64,000 bases of DNA from Melastoma dodecandrum (GCA_029817715.1 JARUPY010000189.1:2232001-2296000), one strand, 5' to 3'; positions 22,761-35,382 are shown, numbered from the stretch's first letter. Notes: a model not told the origin generated them from the sequence alone. Numbers and translations: made by a program.

Positions 22761-25026
22761 ATGGTGGCTCCCGGCGCTCCCAAGTCCGACATCTCCTTGG
22801 CCGGCACCTTCGCCAGCAGCGCCTTCGCTGCTTGTTTTGCTGAGGTATATTATAATCCCCGATCACGCTCTCATGGCGGTTTCGTTAGTAGCAGGGATTT
22901 CTAGCCAAGTGCTGCTTGATGCAGAAGAGGATTTATAGGTAGTGGAGATGATCCTCTCTTCTCTTTGTTATTCTTATTATTCGAAGCATGGACTGGAGTG
23001 AGTTCGTTCTTGTGCATTCTATGCGCGCCGATCGCCATTGAGGTGGGGTGGGGGGGCGGGGCGGGGGGAAGAAGGTGTTCCCCTCTCCACTCTCGCGTGA
23101 TGCAGTGGCCCTTTCCGATCCGTGTCGTAATCGAGGTTGTCGTTGTGCAGCTTCTAGTGTGTGATTTTCTGAAATCCTTGCTGGAGCGAGTATTTTGTTG
23201 TGTTGACGAAGCATGGTTTTTGGTTCCTCGTAGCAGTTTATTGAACCTGATAGAATTTGATTAATGATTGGTGATTAGCCTAAAGGGAACGCGTTTACTT
23301 GTCCAAACCTAATGTTCGCCTTGAATTTAATACAGATCTGCACCATTCCTTTGGATACTGCCAAAGTAAGGCTTCAGCTTCAAAAGTCGGCCACCTCGGG
23401 AGATGTGATTGCACTGCCCAAGTATATGGGTATGCTCGGTACAGTGAGCACCATTGCAAGGGAAGAAGGGCTTGCAGCTCTCTGGAAAGGGATCGTGCCT
23501 GGGCTGCACCGTCAATGCTTATTTGGAGGCCTTAGGATTGGACTGTATGAGCCTGTAGGTGGTCTTGGACACTATATCTTGCTTTTTCAGTCTACTACTC
23601 TTTTTTTATGGTCAGATTTCAGGCATCAAAGTATTAGATTTTCTCTTATGTGACTCCATTTTGAATTGATGGGTGCATGCTTGACTCTGCTAATGCAACT
23701 GTGGACAGGTGAAAAATCTTTATGTTGGCAAGGATTATGTTGGCGATGTTCCCTTGTCAAAGAAAATATTGGCTGGACTTACGACAGGTGAGAACTCGAG
23801 CTAATGATTTTTTTCCATGTTCTCTCATTCTTGTTCTTACTTTACAGTTTATTATTTTCTGGGATGGTCTTTGTTCATGGAATATGGTTGAAACAGGGGC
23901 TTTAGGGATTCTCGTGGCAAATCCAACAGATCTTGTCAAAGTTAGACTTCAGGCTGAAGGGAAGTTACCACAAGGTGCACCAAGACGCTACTCGGGAGCC
24001 CTGAATGCCTATTCCACAATAGTTAGACAGGTCTGCTACTTTGGGTTGCAATTTAAGATGACATTCGAATTGAAGTCTTATCATATTGCATCTTGTCGTT
24101 GTTTTTCATCGGTTTTAGGAAGGTTTTGGGGCTCTCTGGACTGGAGTTGGTCCTAATGTTGCCCGAAACGCCATAATTAATGCTGCAGAGCTCGCCAGCT
24201 ATGATCAAGTCAAGCAGGTAAATGACCTCTACATACCACTGTCAACTTATCTATTTCCTTTCATCGGATTGTCCAATACCTGATTTTTTTTTTTACATAA
24301 CTCCAATACCTGAACTTTTGTGCAGAGTATTCTGAAAATCCCAGGTTTCACGGATAATGTATTGACCCATCTCCTTTCTGGCCTTGGTGCTGGATTCTTT
24401 GCAGTGTGCATTGGATCCCCTGTTGACGTGGTATGTGTGCTTAGACATGCTACTTCTGATATTTTCACAGTTTCCTTTGTCTTCCTGGAGATGACATTGG
24501 CGAGATGCTTCCTACTTATGCGAGTGATTATTAGCAAGAAGTTATATAGTTGGTTTGGCGCATTATCTTGTTTTCCGAAGCAAATAACTTATGGTGCTGA
24601 TGCCATCCAGTTCTTCTTGGCAGGTTAAATCTAGAATGATGGGGGATTCCGCGTACAAAAGCACCATCGATTGTTTTGTCAAGACTCTGAGGAATGATGT
24701 ATGCAGATATCTTTCTTATGTTGCCGAGTCAATGTCTATCTATTCGGTATTATTCTTCCAGTGCCTCGGATTTTAATTTAATGATTTTTTCATTGAGTGC
24801 TTTATAGGGGCCCTTGGCATTCTATAAGGGATTCATTCCGAATTTTGGGAGACTGGGATCTTGGAACGTGATAATGTTTCTCACCTTAGAGCAGGTACTG
24901 TTCGTACATAAAACTGTTTGGCCTTGTTAACGTCTTAATTTATGCTAGGAAAAAATAATGAACTTCTATTTCTGTCTGCAGGCTAAGAAATTTGTGAAGG
25001 AATTTGAAAAACCTGCATCAAATTGA
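22761..25026 (+). CDS. UCP1: Mitochondrial uncoupling protein (plant UCP1/PUMP1 type)
   Basis: This is a complete 9-exon gene coding 308 aa: 22761-22844, 23336-23554, 23709-23787, 23897-24030, 24119-24217, 24326-24430, 24624-24698, 24808-24894 and 24982-25026. All introns are GT-AG and all phases join. Arabidopsis UCP1 has 306 aa. The protein is a mitochondrial carrier of the inner membrane. It has three repeats, each with the signature PxDxxKx[11 protein letters not shown] (residue 33), [10 protein letters not shown] (137) and PVDVVKSRMM (237). It also has UCP-type blocks such as [20 protein letters not shown] and [21 protein letters not shown]. Family members carry fatty-acid-stimulated proton leak and exchange dicarboxylates or amino acids, limiting reactive oxygen and supporting photorespiration. 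The start is set by the conserved N-terminus rich in Ala, Ser and Phe. Confidence 0.97.
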
Positions 25027-25910
25027 AGAAACACAGTTCTCCCCCAAGAATAAAGTTACATAATGTGGGGAGTTTGGGGCGTTTTGATTTGTTTGGACAA
25101 TTAAGGGTTGCTGACCCAAATTATTATGATATCATCGGCAGAACTTTCTTTGTATTATTTGTGGGCCCTTTTCCTTAAAACTGAAAGGGAACACATATCT
25201 GCCTTCGAGAGATATGTTTTGCGAGATGACAAAACCTTTGTTTCACTATTGGTATGGGTAATCTCAGTGATGCACAGAGCTTCCAGCGCATTTCGAATAT
25301 CCTGCAAACCAACTCTTGATCGAAGTAGACATATGCTTATATGAAATCTTACTTTACAATTTCACTAGCTTTGGCAGCCATGAAAAGCACACCACTACCA
25401 TCTGCAAGTACAGCAGCATACTGTAACTCATGAAGTCAAAGTAACAATGCTTCCTAACTCCGACAAACCTACTCTAACGAATCGGGATATCTCTGGCTGA
25501 ATAAAAGTTTGGGGATTCAAGTTCAAATCGAACCACCCATAAATTTACTGGTCACCAGATGACCTTCCTATGATAACATACATAACATTCACAACAACAG
25601 ATTCCAATATTTAGCGGTCCTGTCCTTCCTAATCAGCTGCTTTTAAATACTCAGCTACAAGAGGCACTCATGCTTCAGGCAGAAGAAGCATCCGCGTTAA
25701 GGGTAAGTTGACTGAGCATTGACCGTCTGAATTGTGCGCCTCCTACAAGGACAAAAAACGCCTCGTAAATGTCCATCCACTGTTCTGTATGGGCTACAGC
25801 AAATAGCTGTGTTCATGACCTGCTCATTATACTATCTTGACAGCTAACAGGGTTTAAAAAGGACAACAGATTTCAAACATTGCGATTGAAACAGCCAAGA
25901 AAACCATAAC
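25027..25910. other. Convergent 3' regions of UCP1 and the CDCA7-like gene
   Basis: An AATAAA signal at 25049-25054 lies about 25 nt after the UCP stop codon. The rest is non-coding and probably contains both 3' UTRs; the two genes point toward each other. The open frame at 25108-25344 has no recognisable content. Confidence 0.6.
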
Positions 25911-28900
25911 TCACATTCTGGATGAGATGTATTTACTAATGGCTTCCTTTTCTGCTTCATCATAGCTAAACCACTTCTCTTCATATTCATCCAAACGAGA
26001 AGAAGATAAATCTAGATGATGTCCCCAGAACAATAAAAATCCAATTAGAGTGTAAATTCTATCATTTGCACATAACACAAAATGAAGCTACAACTGACCT
26101 TGTAGTAAAACATCCACTTCGCCAATGGAGGCACTTAACTTCCAAAATGCCAGTCCACGAGGGTCCACCAGTATAGGTTGTGTTCTAACAGCATCAGATC
26201 TTTGTCTCTCTACACAAATATTTAACATCAACTATGAAGATTTCTAATATGCCATGAGTGAAAATGGAAGATTCATGTCACGTGGTCATGATCCATGGTG
26301 AGGACATTCAATAAAGAAATTTTGTTCATTAAAAAGGCTATATACAAAAAAGTAAGATGTAATAATTAAATTTTGTCAAATTGAGTTCCAGGGGTTTGAT
26401 CACTGATATGATGTTGGGATAAGAGTGTTCATTTACACCCATCTTTCCCATGGCCTCAGAGTACCCAGAAAGCACTTTGAAGCATGATTGATTCACATAT
26501 TAATGCATCTAGCCCCCGTGACAAATGATGAAAAAAATAAGTGATGACACAGAAAAATGTTCACATTCAATATAACTTTAATGCTCACATCAGACGTCTA
26601 TTGCCAGTGCTATTCTTGTTAAACTAATCGTGAATCTTGAAATCAAAAGGAATTCCTATGTCCGTGAATTAATTTTTCACAAGCAGGCTATGGTTTCGAC
26701 AACAAGGCACCAAAAATTTGCTCTTTAAGGCACATAGATTTAAGAACATACTCTTCCATGTTAGATCCGATAACTGAGCCATTTCAGCACGAGCCTCAGC
26801 TATCTCATGCTTCACTTTTGCAACAACAGCTTCATGCTCGGATATTGACAATGGTGCCCCATTCTTTGAAATGACTGCTTCAGCCACCTCACTCAACAAT
26901 TTTTGCTTCAGTTGTTTCTCCTGAACATTGAACAATAATGCAAATAAAAGGACCTCTCATATATCACTTCCTAGCTAGAATCTAATAGTATCATTATTTG
27001 CAATACCTTGTCCTTTGCAGCCACAAGCTTTTCTTTGGCTATTTTACCATTATCACGGAACTTCTGATTTTGACCTTCAATCCAGCTCCGGAAGGGTCTA
27101 AAGGGAGAAATATCGCATGAATTGACAATGCTATTAACAAATAAAAGCAATGAAGCCAAATCATACTTACTCTGTACCAAGAGCTTCATCACAGAGAAAA
27201 TTCAGCAGCCTGAACTTTCCCGTTAAGTCCAGCTCATCATAATCAGAAAGCCCTCCATCAAACGAGCACCTTGAAAGCCATTTTGATGCTAATGGCAACT
27301 CGGAAAGACAGTTTTCCACATCCCGCAACCATGAATTTTTTCTAACTGCTGAATTCACATTCAATGACCTACACCATCAAGTATACCTTATGGGTTTTAC
27401 TGTAAAAAATGACAAAGATGTCCGCATGACAGTGACATGAGCAGTAAAGACATACTCGTTTCCAGAATCCTTCATTATGATTGACAGCAGTTTGATATGA
27501 ATACGAACAAGTGAGGAATCCCGCCCATTGCGCTTTGGTCTTCCAGATAATAACTCTCTCACTATGACTTCTGCTTCTCCCTTTCTCAAGTCAATGACCT
27601 ACGATCATATCAGGGAAATGAGTGTAACACATCCCTGAGTAGGATAATGAATAAAATGCAATAATTGATTGGCATTCCACATGTGTGGCTAAGCCATTTA
27701 TTTCTATGAGCCATCCAACATTTAATCCCTAACACAGCTTAAGTAATTCTGGAACTATTCAACCAGGGACTACCGTTTTAACTGACAAAAAAAGGGAAAT
27801 TAAATGGACACAATCTTAATCAAATGAATTGCAAATGGAAGAACAAAGCCAAACAGAACTTGCCTTTCCAAATGCTGAACAAAATTCCAAAAACTGCAGG
27901 GTATCTCCGATAACCTCAATTGGCAACTCAATAGTACATACAGTAGTTAATATCTTCCCTTGTGGTAGTGGAACTTCCGGGAGCATTGTGTTTGTACCCC
28001 GAAGCCTCCTAGAACTTTTAATTTCCTTGATGGGATTTCTTGCCACCACTTCCTCTGTCAAGACCTCTTCATCTCTTTGGACAGGTAATGTTTCGGGATT
28101 ATCAATACCTTTGTGACGCGCATAGTTATCACTGAATTTATTAGGTCCGGCAAGTTCCATAAAATCATCTACCTTCGACATCTTTCCCTCCATACTAACA
28201 AGGTCATTCCCTGCTTCATCACGGGGAACATCACTTTCCGATAAATTCTTACCAACACCAACAGATCCTTCAAATTTCCTTTTCTTGGAAGACACCTTCT
28301 TCGCTTTAGGCTGACGACCCTCGCCTCCTAAGCCTAAGGTGTTACATTTCTCTGGAGAGTTCTCTTTGCCCAGTTTTCTTGGTGAGCACAGAGCATGGAC
28401 CTATCAAACTCCGGAGAATACTCATTAGGTCATTCAACGCAAGATAATGTCCGCGTCCCTCACTGAAATTGTAAAACACATGTCTACGTACATTGTCACT
28501 TCTATCAGGATTTGCCAGGGAAAGCATCTCGGAGACGGAACCAAACCCACAGCTCTTAGCAGCGTGAACCAAAATCCCAGTCGGCTTCTGACCTCTTTTC
28601 TTCCTAGTCCAGGGAAAGAAAACGTCCAACAAGTCAGTGGTTTCAACAACAGCAAAGGAGCAAACGAGGAAGGAGGTATCCAAGCTACTGACATGCAAAA
28701 GCTACAGTTACAGATCCCCCTGCACTTGGGGCATTTCCAGTCGTCCAGCTTGGCCACGTCGGATGCACTCTCGCCATACCTGGGCAATCGCAAGCAGCGG
28801 ACGAATTCCTTAAATCAGCAAAAGTAAAGCGAGAGGGATCAGAAAACCCGAGATGCGAAAAGGTCGTACCGGTTCTTGAGGCACTTTTGACAGAACTTGA

Positions 28901-29190
28901 TGGGGCACTCCTTGTTCCCTTTGGGGTTCCTGCAGGAGGCAGCGAAGTCGAGCGTCTTCTGACGACACTGTGAGGAAACACCCGAGATCCGACAAATCAA
29001 TCACCATCTGATCAAAGCAAAAAGCAAGGGGAAACCTAGGGCCTACCTGGTGACAGGTCTTGCCGTTGAGGGGACAGTAGATCCGGTTCCCGACAAGGCG
29101 GACGCCGGGGTTGTTGTTCCGACGCTTGGCTTCGTGGATGGCCTCGACGTCGTTGGTCTTCGAAGGAGTGGTGGAACTGCCAATCGCCAT
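25911..29190 (-). CDS. CDCA7-like zf-4CXXC_R1 zinc finger protein with DDT-type domain
   Basis: I rebuilt 11 exons coding 596 aa: 29190-29047, 28967-28870, 28779-28693, 28603-28492, 28400-27864, 27598-27456, 27368-27171, 27097-27007, 26920-26752, 26209-26099 and 26011-25911. Phases agree throughout. Residues about 35-118 form the Cys-rich domain shared with human CDCA7, including [37 protein letters not shown] and [16 protein letters not shown]. Around residues 305-365 a DDT-like helical block follows ([17 protein letters not shown], then [16 protein letters not shown]). A long helical region ([16 protein letters not shown]) precedes the tail. CDCA7 partners the remodeller HELLS/DDM1 in DNA-methylation maintenance. 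Plant DDT-containing relatives are less studied, so a nuclear chromatin role is inferred. The intron after exon 5 is GC-AG. The fourth intron (91 nt) and last exon are least certain. Confidence 0.88.
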
Positions 29191-29577
29191 CCCAGGGTGG
29201 CTCTTTCTTTCTTTCTTTTATCACTTAGGAGCCGTGGGACAGTGGCGGTGTTCTTTGTTGGATGTATTCTCATTCCCCTCCTCTCTCGTTTATTTGAACT
29301 CAATCTCACTGGCGCCAAAGACAGACACTCCACCCCCAACCACCGCGAAATTTGCGAAAATTTTCGCAAGCAAAAAAACTCCACACAATTCCCCGCCACG
29401 CCTCCTTCCTGCTCCCCGTCCTAAAATAAATTAATTTTCTTTTCCAAAACCCATCCTTTTTCTAAAACTTTTCCTTTGAAGCCAAACAGTTCAAAACCCA
29501 TCCTTCACTTTAAAAAGTATATACAGCATTTTTTCTCATAATCATTTTTCTCTAGTTTAAGAGGCTTTTTTTTTCCA
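29191..29577 (-). promoter_or_regulatory. Upstream region of the CDCA7-like gene
   Basis: This interval lies between the CDCA7-like start codon and the MULE target duplication. It is mostly unstructured. CTTTCTTTCTTT repeats near 29205-29218 probably belong to the 5' leader. A GGCGCCA motif at about 29311-29317 resembles an E2F-like site, which would suit a cell-cycle gene, but I cannot prove use. Confidence 0.35.
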
Positions 29578-29586
29578 CTTACACAT

Positions 29587-30347
29587 GGAAGCGGCTAACG
29601 GTACGTGCACGTAACCGTTACGTAGTTTACTAATTAATACTAAGAAAAAGTAGTAAAATTTACTAAAAGTTGACCGTTACTAACGAAGTCAACGCGAAAG
29701 TAGTAAAAAAAGTAGTAAATTTTACTACTTTTCGGTCAACCTTTAGTAAAGTCAACGCAAAGGTAGTAAAAAAGTATGTAAATTTTACTACTTTTTCACT
29801 GTTCACTCCAGTTCAATTTTACTACTTCTGCGCTGACTTTACTAAAACATTTCCATTAGTAACGTCAACGCAGATGTAGTAAAAAAAGTAGTAAAATTTA
29901 CTCCTTATTTTACAACTTCTGCGTTGACTTTACGAAATTTTTTCGTATTTTAGTAAAGTCAAACCAGTTGTAGTAAAAAAAGGAGTAAAATTTACTACTT
30001 TTTTTACTACATCTGCGTTGACGTTACTAACGGAAATGTTTTAGTAAAGTCAGCGCAATGTTAGTAAAAAAGGTAGTAAATTTTACTACTTTGGACTGTA
30101 CGAATGACGCCGATAAGTAGTATCTGTTTACTAATTCTGGCGGTTTTGTTAGTAAAAAGCTCTTCCTCTTAGTAATTTTTACTAATTTTGAGCCCTTTTT
30201 GCTAAAAAAAGTAGTAATCAATTACTAAAAAATGAAGTCATTTACGAACAAATTTACTACTTTGAACAGTGTTCCCGAACCTAACACCGATCCTATTTAT
30301 GTTGTGAAATTACCTCTCTACCCTGGTTACTACACTTGTTACTAATT
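29587..30347. repeat. Left TIR of the MULE
   Basis: About 760 bp match the right TIR in inverted orientation, including the inner block around cctatttatgttgtgaaatt. The TIR is filled with short repeats of the type gtagtaaaatttactac and gtcaacgca. Arms at 29846-29905 and 29981-30040 form a 60-bp inverted repeat inside the TIR. Confidence 0.93.
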
Positions 30348-31215
30348 CTGGAGGACCGAAGTAGTCATTTGTTTCGTAGCCTTCGTAACCGAGCTTCCCT
30401 TTCCGGCCGTCGTCGCCTCCGTGTAACGCTTCCCTTTCCAGCCGCCGTTAGTGGTGTTCCGGATCAACTTCACCATCGGCTTTCCTGCAAGTTCCCCCGC
30501 TTCCGCTTTGCAGTACGTGTTGTCGCGTTTGATTAGGGTTCGGGTCGGTGGTGGGCGTCGTTTGTTTGGGTGTGGGTGGTGGTTATCGTTGTTGCTGATT
30601 TGGGTCGTGCTTGGGTTTTAGTTGGAGTCGGGTTTCCGTTCTTTGCATTGGTAGGTTCCCGGCGATCGTCCCTTCCTGCTGCGCTTTCCCTTCCGGCCGC
30701 CGTCCGTGGCGTTGCCGATGGAGTTCGCCGTCCGTGGCGTTGCCGATGGAGTTCGCCGCGGGCTGGAAGTTACCCCGCTTCCGCTTGGCGTGCCCTGTTT
30801 TCGCGTGTCATTAGGGTTTGGGTTAGTGGTGGGCGTCGTAATTTGTTTGGGTGTGGGTGTTGGCCGTCTCCCGTATCATCGACGTGAGTTGTTGTTTGTG
30901 GGTGCTCGTGCTGAGTTGGCCCATGCTTGGGTCGAAGTTGGTCTGGGTCTGTACCAGTAAGTGTGTACCTGGGAGTGGGAATGGTTTGCTTGTTATGGTA
31001 GAGTCTGGTGAAAGCACAATCTGATTTGATTTGGTTCGGTTTGCGTTGGTTCGGGATTGATCTGCTTTGGCTTTTCATTTCCTTCGTGTTATGCTTTGGA
31101 TTTGGTTTGTTTTCTGGGCGTGTAGTTGGAGTGGGGTCCGATGTTCATTTCGTTTTAATTTGATATGCATTTGGGATGCAATGTGAACCGTGACTGAGAT
31201 TTTGGAAGTGCAGAT
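30348..31215 (+). other. GC-richer MULE subterminal region with a short tandem duplication
   Basis: This interval between the left TIR and the ULP1-like start codon is clearly more GC-rich than its surroundings. A 27-bp unit, containing gtccgtggcgttgccgatgg, is duplicated head to tail at about 30704-30757. It probably contains the promoter and leader of the ULP1-like gene. No separate coding region is supported. Confidence 0.5.
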
Positions 31216-34200
31216 ATGGACGGAGATTTTGCTGATTTGGTTGGAGAATATTCACATGAGGCAGTGGGTTATGACCCTGGAGAAGGTGGAATTGAAGGCA
31301 ACACACCAACTTCTGCTCAAAAGGGGAAGGCGAAGGGTGTCCGAAAACCGAAGGTAATGATGATGACCATTTGTTGTGAGTGTTGGCAGTATTCCTGATT
31401 CTATTACTGAGGTGTTCGCGGATATATTGTTACAGGATTATCTTTATACAAGGTGTAGTCCGCGAAAGTTGTTAGCTGTGCTGAATACTTTTAACGATGC
31501 CAAGAGGGCTGCGCTTTCTGATCTAGGATTTGAAGGGCTACTGCATCTGGCAAGCCGGCAAGTTCATCACAACGCCTTGAAGTGTCTTCTGAAGTTGTTC
31601 GACCCTGTTAAGAGGGTTATGGTCATCGACGGTGTGGAACATCGAATCGGATGTGGAGGCGGTGTTTGGCGTTCCGGCTACGAAAGTAGGTGTCCCGTTT
31701 AGCGGACACATGGATACCGTCCATGAGGAGCTGAAAACGCATCTGAAGAGGGGTAAGATTTCTCTTAAGTCCGTGGAAAGCGGCATGATGAGAAGAGAGC
31801 AGGCCGACGATGTATGGAAAGTGGAGGTTGTATTATTCATACTAGGATCCTATTTGTGCCCCACGACGGCGTTCGACATCGACAAGGAGTACCTGCTCGC
31901 GACACGCGACTTCGGCTCCATCTGCAAGTTTGACTGGGCCACTCATGTGGTCGATACTCTATGTAGCCAAGTGAGGGCCTTCAAAGGACATCATGCAAAG
32001 TATATAGGAGGCTGTGTGCATCTCCTGCTGGTGAGAATGTTTAGGTTTATCTAGCTGTGTGTGTTGCTTATTCATTGTATTTAGGTTGTAATTATTAATG
32101 TCAACAAGTGCCTGTGTTGATGATACTGTTTTTAATCCACCAGATGTTTTACGCTTGCAAGAAGTCATTGGAGGAGAGCACGTCAAGAACTGCGAGCAGG
32201 ATGACCGGCTGAAGGCCATATTCCGAATTGCAAATGCTGATCTTGCTGAACTTGTACGATTATCCCGCCTACTGCGTGTGTACTTCTGTAATTTTGACAT
32301 GTCGTCGGGTCATATTCTGATTGTGTCCCTTTACAGGAATCCCGCGAGGTTGAAAGTGACGCGGACGAAGAAGTGGACCCTGCGACCCAATGTGGGCAGA
32401 TGGATGTGGTGCTGCGTCGTCTAAAGGTAACCTTCATTTCGTGGTGTGCTCTGTATGTGTTTATCATTTGGTTTATCTACCTGATTTTCAATTACTGATT
32501 ATCGTCATTATATTCTAAGCAGAACGTGGAACTTTTTGTTATGAGACTCCACGCTACTAATGAGCACATCGTCCGCAAATTGGGATTTATTCTAAGAGAA
32601 CTTAGACGAGAAAGACATCGAGAAGGTCATCCCGTTATGCAAGAAGATCGTGGTAAGTCTGAGGAGAAGGTGGTAGGAGGCGAAATGGAAGATCATGCAT
32701 TCGAGGGTGTTGACGAAGGAGTCACACGTAAAATGTCTGATGTGAACCCGGCTGAACATGTGTCGAAGCCGATTTCTCCACCTACAGACTCCGGTGTGCT
32801 AGTCAGGGACACCAGTATTCCTATTGTCGAGGTAGGCTCCAGTATGATGTCGGAGAAGAGCTTGGTCCCGTATCATCCTCCTCAGATGCGACATAATTTG
32901 CCAGAAGGCTCCGATGAGTACTTCGACCCGCGTGAAGCACAACTTGCACGAGCTCTTGATAAACTATCCGCAATGCTGGATCCTCCGGATGCTGTGAGGT
33001 GTAACATTGCGTCTGAATCTGACTTCAGCCTAACTAAATCCGAGGAGGGTGTAAACATTTTGCTGCAATGGAACAAAGGAAAGGAGAAGGTAGTGGAAGA
33101 AGCCGCACTGAATGAGGAAGGCACGGGAACACCCACAGGAACAGCAGAGGAGAAGGATTTGATAGGAGAAGAATTTCGTGCAGCAGCTGATACTGTTCCT
33201 ACCACTCAAGTGAATGACGATGCAGAGCATCCCATGGATGATGATCCGGAAGTGGTTGGAGAAGCGGTTGAAGTGCATTTGAAGGTGACGTATGATCAAA
33301 TTTTTTTTGTTAACGAAGTTGATTACTCTGACATTTATGTAACCTGCACTATGTATCACAGGAAAGTGGGTCATCGACAACGGCTGTCTTCAATAGAAAG
33401 ACCACGCGTCGTACGGCAGACAGGAAGCCGTCCTCATTTAACCGCAGTCCATTTGTCCCGCCTAAGCCGGTAACAAGGACAAGAAAGCGTGGACGGTCGT
33501 CCATCCCTAAGGTATAAATGGACTGCAGCATACCCACTCCTCGTGACTCGACTGTGACCATCATGACGATTAATAGGTTTATGGATTGTTGTAATTTGTG
33601 ATGATTAGGCACTGCAAAAATACTTCCCAGTGGATGTGCCCGTTAGTGAGCTGAAAACATTTTCACCGGCCCAATGGTCTGTCATTGAGTATGCTTGGAA
33701 TGAGGACCGAGACAATAGGTTAGTGTCACTGACTTCGGATATTGGGATATTGGGATGTTGTTTAAGTTTGGTGAACGTGTTGGCTTGGATATTATTTGTT
33801 GCAGTGAATGTCTTTGTATGACCGAGTCCGCACACGTTAATAGGCATGCAATGCTATCGCTTTTGCCACGAAGATGGATAGATAGCGATGTAAGCTTACC
33901 TCTTTAATTACTATCTTTAAATTAGGAGTAACCCATAAGAGTGTATGCGCCACTATTCGTTGTTGCAGATTATAGACTTCCACGCCGTGATACTTCAGAG
34001 TAGCATGGATCCCGAAAAGAAAAGGATTTGGTACCTTCCAAGTTGGTTAGGGGTAAGTGCTCATAAACATGAATTCCCTCATCCTCCTTGCGGTAGCCTG
34101 ATCTAACCAACAGCCGATCTCAGAATCTTGCATCGACGCAGTATAGTGCTGCCAAAATGCCCGTCATAACCAAAAATAATGCCGCATCCTTATATGCGCA

Positions 34201-35121
34201 CTTCAAGTCTCACATTGGGAAGAACCAGGAAGTGCAATGGGTAAGCACCCCCTCCATGTAGCTATCTTCGTCCCTATCTCCCGGTAGTCGTACATTTCGT
34301 AATGTACGTAAAATGCCATGTTCTTCGTTTCTGAAAGTGAATGTGCGTTGCCCGTATGCAGATTTTCATACCGCTATGTGTCGCGGAATCACATTGGGCA
34401 TTACAGATTGTGTCATTCAGGACAGAAGAAGTCCTCATAATGGACACAATGTACAAAAAACTGTCCAACGTCGGGGGTAGAGCACAACTTCATCATCGTG
34501 TAATGAAGCTCCTAAGCGTCGTTATGGAAGAGAATCGTGTGAAATCCAAGGCAAAGGGGTATCAATTACCAGACATTTGCAGCTGGAAAATTAAATATCC
34601 GCCGAACGTCCCCGACCAGATGGCTGCCGGGAATGAGTACGTGAAACGCCCGCTTTCCGATTACATTTTAAACATAATGAAGTGGTTGCACGCGTTACAC
34701 AAATTCTGTATTGCCGCGTCTGCAGGACCGAATGTGGACTATATGTCATGAAATTCATGACATTGGCTGAACCCCCATTACGTGCTGAGGAAGTGGTAAG
34801 TGCATCAAATCATTCCTAGCATTACTATCTTACCCACAGTTCGCATTATTAAGGGTACATCGTCCCACCTGTAGGCGTGGGTGAATTCTGGATATGGTGT
34901 TCTCTCTTATGTTTGCACTAACAGCTTTCATTACATGCCATATTGTATGTGCGGTTTAGACCGTAGGCATTGCTGACAGGTTGAGGCTCGTTGTTAGCAT
35001 GATCAAATGGCCTGGGAATGAGGTTAAGAAAAGAGTACAACAGAAACTTAAAGATGATGCCAACAAGAAGAGTAAGAAGCCAGATAGCAGTGACGCTTCA
35101 ACATGGGATGCAGGTCGATAG
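31216..35121 (+). pseudogene. ULP1/SENP-like C48 cysteine protease gene carried by the MULE (two apparent frameshifts)
   Basis: Supported exons: 31216-31353, 31436-32030, 32144-32253, 32337-32426, 32523-33284, 33362-33511, 33609-33718, 33805-33889, 33969-34052, 34124-34240, 34362-34636, 34726-34795 and 34960-35121. From the fourth exon on, phases join cleanly. In the N-terminal part the frame shifts near 31630 and near 32160. That part resembles the domain in front of plant transposon ULP1 proteins (DVEAVFGVPATKVGVPFSG; ILGSYLCPTTAFDIDKEYLL). The C-terminal peptidase shows the triad: His in FIPLCVAESHWALQ, Asp in VLIMDTMY, Cys in ECGLYVMKFM. The family cleaves SUMO-type isopeptide bonds. What the transposon-borne version does is unknown. 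The frameshifts may be real damage or sequence errors. Confidence 0.8.
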
Positions 35122-35382
35122 ACAAAGGACTGATGACATGCATCCTGTACATGGCAGTAGCATCAACTAACATCACCATGTAGGTTACGTTGCAGTCAAC
35201 TTGTGCCACACTTTCTGTAGCCCTTTGTTGTAATAGCTACCAACCTGGTCAAAAGAAGTAGAAATACTGAACCATGTAGATTTGATTATGGAAAAGTCAT
35301 TTTGACATATGTACCTTTTGTAAGTGAATGAACAGGTTGTGGCTTTGTCCAAATTCTGCAGTTATGCTGTCGAAATTTCCAA
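35122..35382. other. Short spacer between the two convergent MULE genes
   Basis: This stretch lies between the stop codon of the ULP1-like gene (plus) and that of the transposase (minus). It probably contains both 3' ends. No coding signal is seen. Confidence 0.5.

Noticed and set aside
23299..24156. Alternative frames inside UCP1
   Set aside because: They overlap the conserved carrier exons in a wrong frame or run through introns.
28451..28479. A 29-nt intron using tttacaatttcag as acceptor in the CDCA7-like gene
   Set aside because: It is too short for a plant intron and leads straight to a stop; the 91-nt intron ending gagtttgatag restores the frame.
28447..29434. Plus-strand open frames over the start of the CDCA7-like gene
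   Set aside because: They are antisense shadows of zinc-finger exons and GC-rich leader sequence.
29670..29879. Identical 69-codon open frames in both MULE TIRs (also 38567-38776)
   Set aside because: They arise from the AT-rich TIR sub-repeats, consist of repeated VVKK/NFTTF patterns, and exist twice only because the TIRs are copies.
32882..33205. Minus-strand 107-codon frame in the ULP1-like gene
   Set aside because: It is antisense to the acidic exon 32523-33284, whose phases join with both neighbouring exons.
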